Source: Rhodothermales bacterium (GTDB lineage Bacteria; Bacteroidota; Rhodothermia; Rhodothermales; UBA10348). From it: a stretch of DNA of 64,000 nt. The notes beneath the pieces were generated by a model. The model was not told where the DNA came from. It saw only the letters and a program-made list of their open reading frames with translations, and did not search any database. The position numbers were made by a program, and so were the translations under genes. The stretch spans positions 295,745-359,744 of the forward strand of contig JAEPNP010000004.1 in assembly GCA_017643395.1 (NCBI GenBank), in the 5' to 3' direction. The number at the start of each line of letters is the position of its first letter. Positions within the stretch are counted from its first letter, which is position 1. Positions 1 to 8,523 of this stretch are shown in pieces.

Positions 1-1
1 G

Positions 2-532
2 CTGCGATTCGAGGAAATGCTGGCCGCCGCCAGTGTCGACGATCAGTACGGCCTGAGGCCCCTGGTGCTTGTCGCGGACACGGTCATCTGGTCACCGCGA
101 CCGGCTTTTCCCGAAAAGGCGTTCCCCTGGCCACTTGTGCTCGGCATTGTTGTCGCGGTGGGCGGACTGTGGGCCTCCTTCCGCAGAAAGTCGATGCGGA
201 TCGGTGCCGGTGATCGCTGGCTGCTCGCCGCGCTGGGTGTGCTGGGCCTCTTCCTGCTCTACATGGGCACGATGACTGCGCACCAGGTCACCGAGAGCAA
301 CTTCAACATGTTGTGGGCCGTGCCGGCGCACATCGTCGCAGCGGTTGTGCTCCATCGCCTCTCGAACAGACTTGCAGCCGGATATCTGCTACTCTCCGCA
401 GCACTTGCTGCGCTATCCCTGACCGGCGGCTTCCTCCTGCCACAGCCGCTGCCTGAAGCCCTGGTTCCGATTGTCATCGCGCTGACGACGCACTGGGCCC
501 GACTCGGCTTCAGCCTCCGGCAGGCAGACTAG
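2..532 (+). CDS. C-terminal part of a membrane protein, probably DUF4105/Lnb-like (partial, 5' end outside window)
   Basis: The reading frame is open from the left edge (codons L-R-F-E-E before the first ATG at 17), so the true start lies upstream. The visible 177 residues begin with a soluble stretch ending in RPLVLVADTVIW, which resembles the end of the periplasmic DUF4105 (Lnb N-terminal) domain, where a similar xRPLVAxT pattern is common. About four hydrophobic segments follow, as in DUF4105 proteins whose C-terminus is a small membrane domain; the NFNMLWAVPAHI segment between helices is typical of that tail. DUF4105 proteins are thought to act on the cell envelope, possibly as cysteine-type acyltransferases. 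The catalytic region is not in the window, so the family call is an inference from the tail only. Confidence 0.5.
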   Translation: MRFEEMLAAASVDDQYGLRPLVLVADTVIWSPRPAFPEKAFPWPLVLGIVVAVGGLWASFRRKSMRIGAGDRWLLAALGVLGLFLLYMGTMTAHQVTESNFNMLWAVPAHIVAAVVLHRLSNRLAAGYLLLSAALAALSLTGGFLLPQPLPEALVPIVIALTTHWARLGFSLRQAD

Positions 533-575
533 CGGCAGGCCGCTTGGGCGCGCTGTTCAGAGGGCGAGCAGCCCG

Positions 576-2984
576 TCAGGCCGGCCGGTAGATGCCGGCC
601 TGGGCCGGGGCACCTGGCTGCGGCGCGGCATGCGCGCCACCGTTGCCGTTCTGAAACACCGGCCGGAAAGGCGCAGGTCGGGACCGCATCACCGCGCGTC
701 CGGCCGCAGGACCAAGGCGCTTCTCGCGACCGCTGCCGAATCGGCCGTAGTAGCTGCGATCGTTGAAATATCCGTACGCCTGGCGGGCGTTGAAGCCGTT
801 GAGCACGGCATACGTGTTCCCTGCCCGGGCCTGATCCAGCAGATCCATGGCCTCGCGCAGGTCAGCCTGCTGGGTCTCACCGGCCCGAAGCACGACCAGA
901 ACGGCATCGGCCAGATGAGACAGTGCGACGGTCCGACCGGCTGTGAGCAGCGGTCCCGCGTCAATCACAATGCGTGAGAAGCTCTTGCGCAGGTAGCCGA
1001 CCATCGCACGCAGATCCGGCGAAGCCAGAAAATGTCCGTTGGACACGTCAATGTCTCCCAGCGGCAGCACGTACAGTCCATCGACATCGGTGCCGTGCAC
1101 GCTTTCCCGAACCAGTCGCCCTTCATACAGCACGTTCGAGACGCCCGGTACGGCGGGAGTGCCCAGCATGCGATGCGCCGAAGGGTTCCACGCATTCAGG
1201 TCCAGCAGGAGCGTGCGGTGCCCGGCGGCCGCCATGGTGACCGCCATGTTCGAGGCTACCACCGACTTGCCGTCTCCGTTCGTCCCGGAAGTCACCAGCA
1301 CCGTTTGCACGGGACGACCATTGGAACCCATCTCGACGCTCATGGCGACGCGGGCAAAGGCGTCGGCGGCGGCCGACTGGGGAGCCGTAATGGTTACCAC
1401 CTCGGGTGCGGTCGCCGATCGCATACGCCGACGCTCGCCGGAAACCCGCTTCAGGTCCGGTATCACGCCGGCTACCGGCACGCCCAGGCGGCGCAACTCG
1501 TCGGGCTGGCGCAGACGCTCGTCCACGACCTCCCGGCCAAATACACCGGTCAGGCCCACGGCGAGCCCCAGCAGGGTAGCAAGCGCGAGGATGTAGATCG
1601 GCCGAGGCTCGACCGGCTCGTCCGGCAACTCCGCCACGTCAAGCACACGCACAGTGCCGAACTCCGAGGCCTCTGCGATACGCGCCTCCTGGTAGCGTTC
1701 CTGCAGCCAGTCATACGTCAGCTCCTGCGAGCGGCGAGCCCTCTCCAGACCGGCCAGCGCCACAGACTGTCGGGGAATACGATTGAATTCCTGCTGATCC
1801 CGGCCAATTCTCGAGTCGAGCACGCGGATGCGAGCCCGCAGCCCGGAGGCCTCGATCGTCTTGTCGGCGATCTGCTGGCGGAGCCGACTGACGTTGGCCA
1901 GCGCTCCGGTCAGACCCGCTCCATCTCCAAGACGCCTGGCCATGTCGGGATCCAGGCCGCCGGTGGCGAGCACCTCATCGACCAGACGACGCGCCCGCAT
2001 GGACACCTCGGTCCGAAGGGCCTCAATCTCGCGGATTTCGCGGGCGAATTCGGGCACCGTCTGCTCATTGCCACGCAGTTCGGGATTCCGGGCATAGCGC
2101 AGTTCAACCAGCGCTTCGCGCTCGGCGATCTCCCGTTGCAGCGCCACAATCTCGTTCTCCACACCGGAGGCAACACGCTCGTACAGGTTCGGCTCGATCT
2201 CTTCGACCTGCCTGCGCAGCGAAGCCAACTCTGACTGCACGACCTGCAGCTCCACGGCGGCCTGATCGCGTCGGGCCTGGGTGTCGGCCATGCGGCGAGT
2301 CAGTGCGGCGACCTCTTCGTCCAGGGCGATGGCCCCTTCGCGCTCCTGATAGTCCCGCAATTCCTCCTCGGCCTCGGTCAGGTCGGCCTGCCGGGAGTCG
2401 ATCTGTCCTTCCAGGAACGAGCGCACGCCGGTTGCCTGTTCGCGCGCCCTCTCCAGGTTGCGCGCGGCATACTCGGCAGCGTACGCGTTGGCGATATACT
2501 GTGCCTCCCTGGGAAACTCGCTGCGGGCGAAAATGCGCACCACTCCGACCTCCCTCCGGGCCTGCTCGACATCAATGCGATCCTGCAGTTCCTGGGCCAG
2601 CGCCACCTGCGTCAAAACCGGATCCGAAGCCGCAACTACGGCGGGCCAATCGGCACGCGGTGCCTCGATGCCACCGGCACCCAGGTCCTCGAGCATCGTG
2701 GCAGCCACCCGCTTGGCCAGGTCCAGGGACTCGAGGATTTCGACCTCCACGAGCACGTCCTGGTAGGCACCGACCGGCAGACCCATTACCTCGCCACCCG
2801 CATCGCTGTCGATGATCACGGTGGTCTCGGCCCGAAAGACGGGCTCTTTCCAGTACAGGTAGGCCACCGCGAGCCCAATGAAGAGCAGCAGGCTGGCGAC
2901 AAGGATCCACTTGCCACGCAGTCCGGTCTGGACCACATGACGGACCAGGACCTTGTTCTCGGCCGGAGGAGCAGTCTGAGTCAC
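576..2984 (-). CDS. Wzc-like polysaccharide co-polymerase / tyrosine autokinase
   Basis: A protein of 802 residues combining a Wzz chain-length domain with a cytoplasmic BY-kinase domain, controlling polymer length and export in Wzy-type systems. TM1 is at about 25-44 and TM2 at 462-482. Between them lie a Wzz N-domain, a long coiled coil (about 180-340) and the NRIPRQSVAL proline motif before TM2. The kinase has a P-loop GTNGDGKS (about 567-574), a Walker A'-like LLLDLN (592-597) and a Walker B-like IVIDAG (672-677). Tyrosines are clustered at YGYFNDRSYYGRF near the C-terminus. I chose the GTG at 2984, 19 bases after the stop of the upstream gene; an upstream in-frame ATG at 3167 would overlap that gene by 164 bases and adds non-Wzz sequence. 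Walker A' and B depart from the usual LLIDADxRxP and hhhDxPP, so kinase activity is less certain than the fold. Confidence 0.9.
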   Translation of the reverse strand: MTQTAPPAENKVLVRHVVQTGLRGKWILVASLLLFIGLAVAYLYWKEPVFRAETTVIIDSDAGGEVMGLPVGAYQDVLVEVEILESLDLAKRVAATMLEDLGAGGIEAPRADWPAVVAASDPVLTQVALAQELQDRIDVEQARREVGVVRIFARSEFPREAQYIANAYAAEYAARNLERAREQATGVRSFLEGQIDSRQADLTEAEEELRDYQEREGAIALDEEVAALTRRMADTQARRDQAAVELQVVQSELASLRRQVEEIEPNLYERVASGVENEIVALQREIAEREALVELRYARNPELRGNEQTVPEFAREIREIEALRTEVSMRARRLVDEVLATGGLDPDMARRLGDGAGLTGALANVSRLRQQIADKTIEASGLRARIRVLDSRIGRDQQEFNRIPRQSVALAGLERARRSQELTYDWLQERYQEARIAEASEFGTVRVLDVAELPDEPVEPRPIYILALATLLGLAVGLTGVFGREVVDERLRQPDELRRLGVPVAGVIPDLKRVSGERRRMRSATAPEVVTITAPQSAAADAFARVAMSVEMGSNGRPVQTVLVTSGTNGDGKSVVASNMAVTMAAAGHRTLLLDLNAWNPSAHRMLGTPAVPGVSNVLYEGRLVRESVHGTDVDGLYVLPLGDIDVSNGHFLASPDLRAMVGYLRKSFSRIVIDAGPLLTAGRTVALSHLADAVLVVLRAGETQQADLREAMDLLDQARAGNTYAVLNGFNARQAYGYFNDRSYYGRFGSGREKRLGPAAGRAVMRSRPAPFRPVFQNGNGGAHAAPQPGAPAQAGIYRPA

Positions 2985-3003
2985 GCTGAGGACGGCTTGC
3001 TGG

Positions 3004-4200
3004 TTACTGGGCAGTGACGCCGCGGCGCATAGGGCTGCGGAAGTTGCGGGCACGGGATCCGGTCGCAGCCGGTGCGCGGCGCTGAACCTCGCGGGGTTTC
3101 GCGTCCACACCCTTGCCCACATTGGCGTAGGTCGTGATGTCGAAGTAGCCCAAATCCCAGAGCACAATCATGGCGAGCGCTCCGACCACACCGACGATGA
3201 TGTTCGCACCCACGGTGTCGGCAAAGGCAATCAACAGACCCAGCAGACCCAGCGTGCAGCCGATCAAATAGAAGATGGTGACCGCGCGGGCGTGGATGCC
3301 CCGTGCGCGCTTCAGCATGCGGTGATGCAGATGATCGTGATCGGCCTTGAGCGGGTTGCGCCCCAGGGCCAGACGGCGCACCACCGACATGGCGGTATCA
3401 AGACCGGGAATTCCCAGGATGACCAGAACGGCCATCGCACGATTCGTGGTGGGCTCAGCCTGCACCACGACCAGGGCCAGCACCCCGAGCACATATCCGA
3501 TGAGCAGGCTGCCCGTGTCGCCCATGAAGACGCGGGCAGGCGGCAGATTGTAGCGGAGGAATGCCAGGACCGCGCCCATCAGCGACAGGGCCAGCAGCAG
3601 CGGACCACCCGTCAGGCCACCCAGGATCACAAAGAAGGAAATCGCGATCACCGTGAGGCCGCCAGCGAGACCGTCCAATCCGTCAATCAGGTTGATGGCA
3701 TTCATCACGAACACCATCCAGAAGACAACAGCCGGGTAGGCCACTACCTGAGCCACCACGCCACCGCCGAGCAGCTGGGTAACGGCGCCAATAAATTCGG
3801 GAGAGGCTACCAGCGGAGTAGCAGCGACGATCTGTGCGAAGAGCTTGATGGGGGCTCCGAGGGGACGCGTATCGTCATAAAAGCCGACCAGAGCAGCCAC
3901 CGAACCTCCGGCGAGAATCGCCAGGGCCGTGACCAGGTTGAACGGCAGGGCAAGCAAGCCGACACCAGCACCGGCGCCCGTTGTGAGGAACAGCGAAACC
4001 AGAACGCCGGCCACGATGCCGAACCAGATGGCCACACCGCCGGTGCGGGGCGTGGCGGAGGCGTGCTGCTTGCGGCCGCCATCCGGCTCGTCCACCCAGG
4101 CGCGCTGACGAGCGTAGCGCGTGATGGAGGGCATGAGCAGGTAGGTGACGCCGAAAGCCGTGAGGCCTGCGAGAATGGCGTTTCCGTCTGGGATGTTCAT
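3004..4200 (-). CDS. Undecaprenyl-phosphate glycosyl-1-phosphate transferase, WecA/TagO/MraY family
   Basis: A 398-residue polytopic membrane enzyme that transfers a sugar-1-phosphate (usually HexNAc-1-P) from a UDP-sugar to undecaprenyl phosphate, the first step of repeat-unit assembly. The family signatures are all visible: PRTGG (51-55), the Mg-binding GFYDD (106-110), NAINLIDGLDG (167-177), FMGDTGS (225-231) and the histidine-rich DHDHLHHR loop near 285. About ten transmembrane helices alternate with these loops. It sits between the PglA-like glycosyltransferase (upstream, 11-base gap) and the Wzc-like gene (downstream), which fits an initiating enzyme of the polysaccharide locus rather than MraY of peptidoglycan synthesis. 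Its substrate cannot be read from sequence. Confidence 0.92.
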   Translation of the reverse strand: MNIPDGNAILAGLTAFGVTYLLMPSITRYARQRAWVDEPDGGRKQHASATPRTGGVAIWFGIVAGVLVSLFLTTGAGAGVGLLALPFNLVTALAILAGGSVAALVGFYDDTRPLGAPIKLFAQIVAATPLVASPEFIGAVTQLLGGGVVAQVVAYPAVVFWMVFVMNAINLIDGLDGLAGGLTVIAISFFVILGGLTGGPLLLALSLMGAVLAFLRYNLPPARVFMGDTGSLLIGYVLGVLALVVVQAEPTTNRAMAVLVILGIPGLDTAMSVVRRLALGRNPLKADHDHLHHRMLKRARGIHARAVTIFYLIGCTLGLLGLLIAFADTVGANIIVGVVGALAMIVLWDLGYFDITTYANVGKGVDAKPREVQRRAPAATGSRARNFRSPMRRGVTAQ

Positions 4201-4211
4201 CTAGGTGCGGC

Positions 4212-5435
4212 TTAGCCGGCAAACGCCACGGGGGCGATCGCCTCGTTTGAACGAAAGTCTTTGTCGGCGCGGTCGATGACCACGCGAAGCATGCCCGGCT
4301 CGAATCGGATACCGGACAGCACATGCTCGATGACACGGAGGGTCTGCTTGGCGACGGTGGTCTCGCTGAAGCGACTCTCCACAATGATGCGGCCCTGTCG
4401 ACCGAACTGGCGCCGACGCTCGGCGCACGTGATCAGGGGCTCGAGTGCATCCGCGAGTGCCGCGGCGCTCCGTACCGGCACCAGGGTGCCGTTGACGCCG
4501 TCCGCGACGATTTCGCGGCAGCCCGGCACATCCGTGGCAACCACAGGGCGGGCGCATGAACCCGCTTCGGCGATCACCTTGCCCAGTCCCTCGCGGTACG
4601 AAGGCAGGGCAACCACGTGGCTGTTCGCATAGACCTCAGGCATGTCGTGGCGGTAGCCCCACCACTCGACGACGCCTTCCGAATTCCATGCACGCAGCTG
4701 GTCACGACTGATGCTGGCCAGGTTGCCGGGATCCTCGTCGCCAACCAGTGCAAAGCGTGCGTCGATGCCCCGGGCCCGAATCAGCCGCGCTGCATCCACG
4801 AACTCCTGAACGCCCTTGTGCCAAAGCAAGCGTGCCGGAAGGACCACGATGGGAGTGCCATCCTGTTCGGAAACGGGGTGAAACTCAGCGGTATCCACTC
4901 CCGGGCCGTTGATCACGGCGCTAAGGCTGGACTCGGTCAGTCGGCGATCGAGAAAGAGTTCGCGGTCGTCCTGATTGAGAAACAGGTCGACCCGATTGCT
5001 GTGTCGGATGGCGCGACGATAGATCTTCTCGAGCAGACCGCGCAGCGTGCTGGTGGTCAGCGAGTCATCTATGAATGCGTACCCCAGCCCGGTGTTTGCA
5101 TTGACTACGCCAGGAACGCCTGCAAGCCGCGCCGCTACCGTTCCGTACAGAATCGGCTTCAGCGTGATGTGATAGACCAGGTCCGGAGCGGCGACGCGAT
5201 ACACCCGCACGAGTTCGCGGATGGAACGCACGTCGGCGATCGGCCTCAGTCCACCTCGCGCCATGTGGATGGGCAAGAACGCGAATCCGGCTCGGCGGAT
5301 GCGTTCTGCGCCCGGCCACTCGGGAGCCGCAACAAGCACCGTATGGCCGGCCGCGCGTGCGGCCTCTGCCAGGTGCATGTGCTGGTCCGCGAAGAACGCG
5401 GGGTTGTTGCAAACGAACAGCAGTTTTGCAGTCAT
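4212..5435 (-). CDS. Glycosyltransferase family 4, PglA-like
   Basis: A 407-residue GT-B retaining glycosyltransferase predicted to add the second sugar to the lipid-linked acceptor made by the neighbouring WecA-like enzyme. The N-terminus LLFVCNNPAFFADQH and the segment ITLKPILYGTVAARLAGVPGVVNANTG resemble PglA-type enzymes that work on undecaprenyl-diphospho-sugars (I quote the latter only as a region, about residues 94-120). The donor-site motif of GT4 is present as SYREGLGKVIAEAG. I chose the ATG at 5435; a TTG at 5456 would add seven residues. It is followed after 11 bases by the WecA-like gene, so both are probably one transcript. The 247 bases upstream contain no gene and should hold the promoter. 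Confidence 0.88.
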   Translation of the reverse strand: MTAKLLFVCNNPAFFADQHMHLAEAARAAGHTVLVAAPEWPGAERIRRAGFAFLPIHMARGGLRPIADVRSIRELVRVYRVAAPDLVYHITLKPILYGTVAARLAGVPGVVNANTGLGYAFIDDSLTTSTLRGLLEKIYRRAIRHSNRVDLFLNQDDRELFLDRRLTESSLSAVINGPGVDTAEFHPVSEQDGTPIVVLPARLLWHKGVQEFVDAARLIRARGIDARFALVGDEDPGNLASISRDQLRAWNSEGVVEWWGYRHDMPEVYANSHVVALPSYREGLGKVIAEAGSCARPVVATDVPGCREIVADGVNGTLVPVRSAAALADALEPLITCAERRRQFGRQGRIIVESRFSETTVAKQTLRVIEHVLSGIRFEPGMLRVVIDRADKDFRSNEAIAPVAFAG

Positions 5436-5703
5436 GCGGAAACGAAGGGGTGGCAATCCGCATCCTTTTTGTCAAAGGCAGTGCCAGTCCCGATCCGATA
5501 CGCGATGCAACCGCCGGATCTGCCCTCAAGCCGCCTGAGGGGCGATTCGGCAATCGGTCATCTAGTCTCACTTTCAGACAAGGGGCGCTCACCTGTAGTG
5601 AGAAACGATGTTTTTCTGCGATTTCGGGCGATGGAGCCTTGCCGCAATCACCCCGGTTGCACACGACCTCTAGGTCCGCATGCGCGATGGGCGTACTCCT
5701 TCT

Positions 5704-6693
5704 CTATCCGCGCAGCCCGCGCCTGATCAACTGGCGCATCCGGGGCCAGCTCTCCAGCAACCGGACCCGCACCGCACCCCGCGCCACAACCTGCGTCTCC
5801 ACGTGGGGAAAGTGGTCCGCCCAGGCCCGCTTGTAGGGCTCATCGCCCACCAGAAAATCGAACGTGCTGCGACCGCCCTCGGTAGCCTGCTGCATAAGAT
5901 GGATCAGCAGGTGTTCTCCGGGAGACCAGCGTGCCAACCTGGATCCAGGGTCGAAGGCCAATCCGTACAGGTAGTAGGTGTCCGGATCGTTGATGCCGAA
6001 CGTGAACGCGGCCGGATGACTGCCGACCAGCAGCACGGCCAGATCCAGCGCCCCTTCATCGGCCAGCCTGAGCATCCAGTTTCGCAGGAAGCGCTGTCCG
6101 GGCGCTGTGGTCCACAGCAGGCCCCGCCGCACGCGACTGGCCCGTGCCCGATACAGGGCAAACGCGGCGGGCAGCCATTGCCGAAGTTCGGCCGCGTCCC
6201 TGACGTGTACGATCTCGAGGCGCCCCTCCTGCTCCAGCTTCCGCCGCTTTCTGCGGATCGACGACCACGTTCGGGCAGAGCGCCGGTCTGCAATCGTCTG
6301 CCACCCCGGCCGGAGGTCCAGCATGGGATTGACGTCGTAGGGCACGGATCGCGCATCGTTGGCCGTGCACCATGCGTGCAGAGCCGTGCCCTCGAGCACG
6401 CGCGGGAGAATGAGTCCGCGGTTCGCGGCGGTGTCCAGCGCCGCCTCCAGGTGGTTCCAGTCGGGGGTGGCGTAGTCGGCGGCACCAAACCCTGCCGCAA
6501 CTCCAAAAACTGCCTGACCCAGGGCATGGTGCGCCGGATCAGGATTGAGCCAGCCCGGAGCAACATACTTCCACCAGGGCTGCAGAAAAGAGGTGCGCCC
6601 GAATGGTCCGGGCCATGCCGGGGTCTCCGTCACCTCGCCGTGGTTGCGCGGGCGACGAGCCGGTGCGAGTCGAAGACCAGCTGCGCTCACCAT
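5704..6693 (-). CDS. GNAT/FemAB-like acyltransferase (BcsL/CelD type, Acetyltransf_6)
   Basis: A 329-residue cytoplasmic protein whose C-terminal half carries the double-GNAT hallmarks of the Acetyltransf_6 family: a basic RRKRRKLEQEG helix, the AAFTFGI strand, YYLYGLAFDP, SPGEHLLIHLMQQA and the terminal FDFLVGDEPYKRAWA block. Members in polysaccharide loci are thought to acylate sugars or sugar-nucleotide precursors with acetyl or aminoacyl groups. The ATG at 6693 overlaps the stop of the upstream polysaccharide deacetylase gene by seven bases, so the two are translationally coupled. The N-terminal 100 residues are less conserved in my reading. Substrate is unknown. Confidence 0.8.
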   Translation of the reverse strand: MVSAAGLRLAPARRPRNHGEVTETPAWPGPFGRTSFLQPWWKYVAPGWLNPDPAHHALGQAVFGVAAGFGAADYATPDWNHLEAALDTAANRGLILPRVLEGTALHAWCTANDARSVPYDVNPMLDLRPGWQTIADRRSARTWSSIRRKRRKLEQEGRLEIVHVRDAAELRQWLPAAFALYRARASRVRRGLLWTTAPGQRFLRNWMLRLADEGALDLAVLLVGSHPAAFTFGINDPDTYYLYGLAFDPGSRLARWSPGEHLLIHLMQQATEGGRSTFDFLVGDEPYKRAWADHFPHVETQVVARGAVRVRLLESWPRMRQLIRRGLRG

Positions 6694-7592
6694 GGCGCTA
6701 CGCGATGTACGGCGTTCTTGACCGCGCCCATCCAGTTGTACCAGCCTTCCACCTTCGCCGCGAGGGTAGCGCCGGTGTCCTGCTCCACGACCTCAAGACG
6801 TGGCCATCCGAACGGCGAGGCTCCGGGTCGAACCAGCCCAAGTGTGGTGGTCAGGGCACAGGCCATGCCCTCCTCTCTCGCTATGGTGAGCAGCCCTCGA
6901 TCCACCTGCCCCAGGGACGGATTTCCATAGGGCACCGCAAACAGACGCCGGGGACCACCAAGGTTCTTCTGAAACTCCTCGCGCGCCGCGGCGAGATCTG
7001 TACGGAAGGCTTCAGGCTGCCCGGTATAGTTGTCGTGGGCATGCGTGTGACATCCGACCGTGATGAGTCCGGTGGACTCGGCCTCGCGACACTCCTCCCA
7101 CGTCATCGATCGCCAGGTCTCGGTCGGGGCTTGCGCATGGTGGGTCATGCCCCACATGTCGAAGTGCATGGGCTGCACCGAACCGGCGTACCGGGTCACG
7201 AGGAAAATGGTCGCAGGAATGCCCAGACGCTCCAGCACAGGGACTGCCCAGCGATGCACACCGGCAAAGGCGTCGTCGAAGGTCACCGCGACGGCCCGTC
7301 CGGGAAACGGACGGCCGGACGCGTGCAGATCGAGCAGTTCCTGAAGGGAAACTGGGTGGAATCCGCGCTCCAGCAGGCCCTCCATCTGAAGCCTGAACTG
7401 CGATGGCGTCACGTTGAGTCCGGGCGCTGGAAGTCCTGTGATCTCCGGGGCGATGCGGTGATAAAAGAGGATGCCGGCACCGCCCTGCACCCTGCTTCCC
7501 ATCATGGCCGACATGCCGGCGCCAACCAGCCCTCCTGCGGCCTTGGCGCGGTCTGCCAGGCGTTGACGAAAAGGAGGAACGGGACGTCTCAC
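6687..7592 (-). CDS. Polysaccharide deacetylase family protein (NodB domain)
   Basis: A predicted metal-dependent carbohydrate esterase that removes acetyl groups from polysaccharide. The NodB core is visible: ILFYHRI at the start of the barrel, AVTFDDAFAG (motif 1, with the two aspartates), then VGCHTHAHDNY (motif 2 with metal-binding histidines) and FAVPYGNPS (motif 3). The start is uncertain. The longest frame (TTG at 7703) overlaps the upstream GT2 by 74 bases; I chose the GTG at 7592, and the ATG at 7514 is also possible because the domain begins only shortly after it. No clear signal peptide is seen with any of these starts, so a cytoplasmic or unusual location is possible. Coupled downstream to the GNAT gene. 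Confidence 0.82.
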   Translation of the reverse strand: MRRPVPPFRQRLADRAKAAGGLVGAGMSAMMGSRVQGGAGILFYHRIAPEITGLPAPGLNVTPSQFRLQMEGLLERGFHPVSLQELLDLHASGRPFPGRAVAVTFDDAFAGVHRWAVPVLERLGIPATIFLVTRYAGSVQPMHFDMWGMTHHAQAPTETWRSMTWEECREAESTGLITVGCHTHAHDNYTGQPEAFRTDLAAAREEFQKNLGGPRRLFAVPYGNPSLGQVDRGLLTIAREEGMACALTTTLGLVRPGASPFGWPRLEVVEQDTGATLAAKVEGWYNWMGAVKNAVHRVAPW

Positions 7593-7629
7593 GGGGCTCG
7601 GATGCAGGTATACACCCCGTGTATCGACC

Positions 7630-8523
7630 TCAACCCGTGCGGGATAAGGGGCCGCCCACCAGTTCCCGTGCCTTGCGGACGTGACTCTCGTACACACGCA
7701 CAAGCTCAGGACTCACCATTTCGTTGTTGCGGTGACCTGTGACGAGACCGGTCAGCCCGAGCGCTGCGGCACCCCGCTCAGCCGTGCCCTTGGCGATCTG
7801 CGCCGGGATTCCGTACAGCAGGCGCACGTCCCGGCTTCGCACGGCCTCCCGCGACAGCGACCGCATATAGTGACTGCGAGCCGTCCAGACTGCTTGAGCG
7901 TCCAGAGGGCCCAACCGGTAGGCGTAGTGCACCTCGCGCAGCCGATGAAACCGGCTGGTGCGGTAGGCGCGCAGAATCAGATCATCATCCTCGCAGCGGT
8001 GGGCACGTACGTCGTAGGCAAAGCGTCGAAAGAAGCCTGCCCGCCCCATCCAGGTGGCGTGGTTCAGGTGAAACCCACCCCACGGTTTTGCGGTGATGCT
8101 GCGGTGATCGGCCCCACGCCACCGCTCCCGCCCTGCCGGGGTACCGTCGCAGCCGATGATCAGCATGTCGGTGGCTACCAGGTCAACCAGAGGGTGGCGC
8201 AGCAGAAACCCTGCCTGGCGTTCCAGTCGCCCCGGGAACGCGATGTCGTCTCCGTCCATGCGCGCCAAGAGAGAACCTCGGGCTTCCCGAACCGCCTGAT
8301 TCAGGCGGGCGGGAAGCCCGAGGTTCTCGGTATGCCGCAGCAGTCGGATTCGCTGGTCGGCGATCGCGGCGACGCGATCCGCCGTGTTGTCCGTCGAGCC
8401 GTCGTCAATCACGATCAGCTCCCACTTCCTGTAGGTCTGCGCCAGCACCGACCCGATCGCCAACTCCACAAACGGAGCGGCATTGTAGACCGGCATGAGC
8501 AAACTGACCAGAGGGCGAGTCAT
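7630..8523 (-). CDS. Glycosyltransferase family 2
   Basis: A 297-residue GT-A inverting transferase. The nucleotide-sugar binding region has SLLMPVYNAAP, VIDDGSTDNT and ARMDGDDIAFP (the DXD-like metal motif). The C-terminal half (GGFHLNHATWMGRAGFF, then CEDDDLILRAYRTS) closely matches the second GT2 of this locus at 17409-18281, so the two look like paralogs. The ATG overlaps the stop of the upstream GT4 by four bases (ATGA). There is no transmembrane segment, so it is expected to act at the inner face of the membrane during repeat-unit assembly. Donor and acceptor are not predictable. Confidence 0.88.
   Translation of the reverse strand: MTRPLVSLLMPVYNAAPFVELAIGSVLAQTYRKWELIVIDDGSTDNTADRVAAIADQRIRLLRHTENLGLPARLNQAVREARGSLLARMDGDDIAFPGRLERQAGFLLRHPLVDLVATDMLIIGCDGTPAGRERWRGADHRSITAKPWGGFHLNHATWMGRAGFFRRFAYDVRAHRCEDDDLILRAYRTSRFHRLREVHYAYRLGPLDAQAVWTARSHYMRSLSREAVRSRDVRLLYGIPAQIAKGTAERGAAALGLTGLVTGHRNNEMVSPELVRVYESHVRKARELVGGPLSRTG

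Noticed and set aside
1032-2234. A 400-codon plus-strand frame antisense to the Wzc-like gene
   Set aside because: Shadow frame with no domain; the minus-strand gene has clear motifs.
5680-6930. A 416-codon plus-strand frame
   Set aside because: Antisense to the GNAT and deacetylase genes; low-complexity product.
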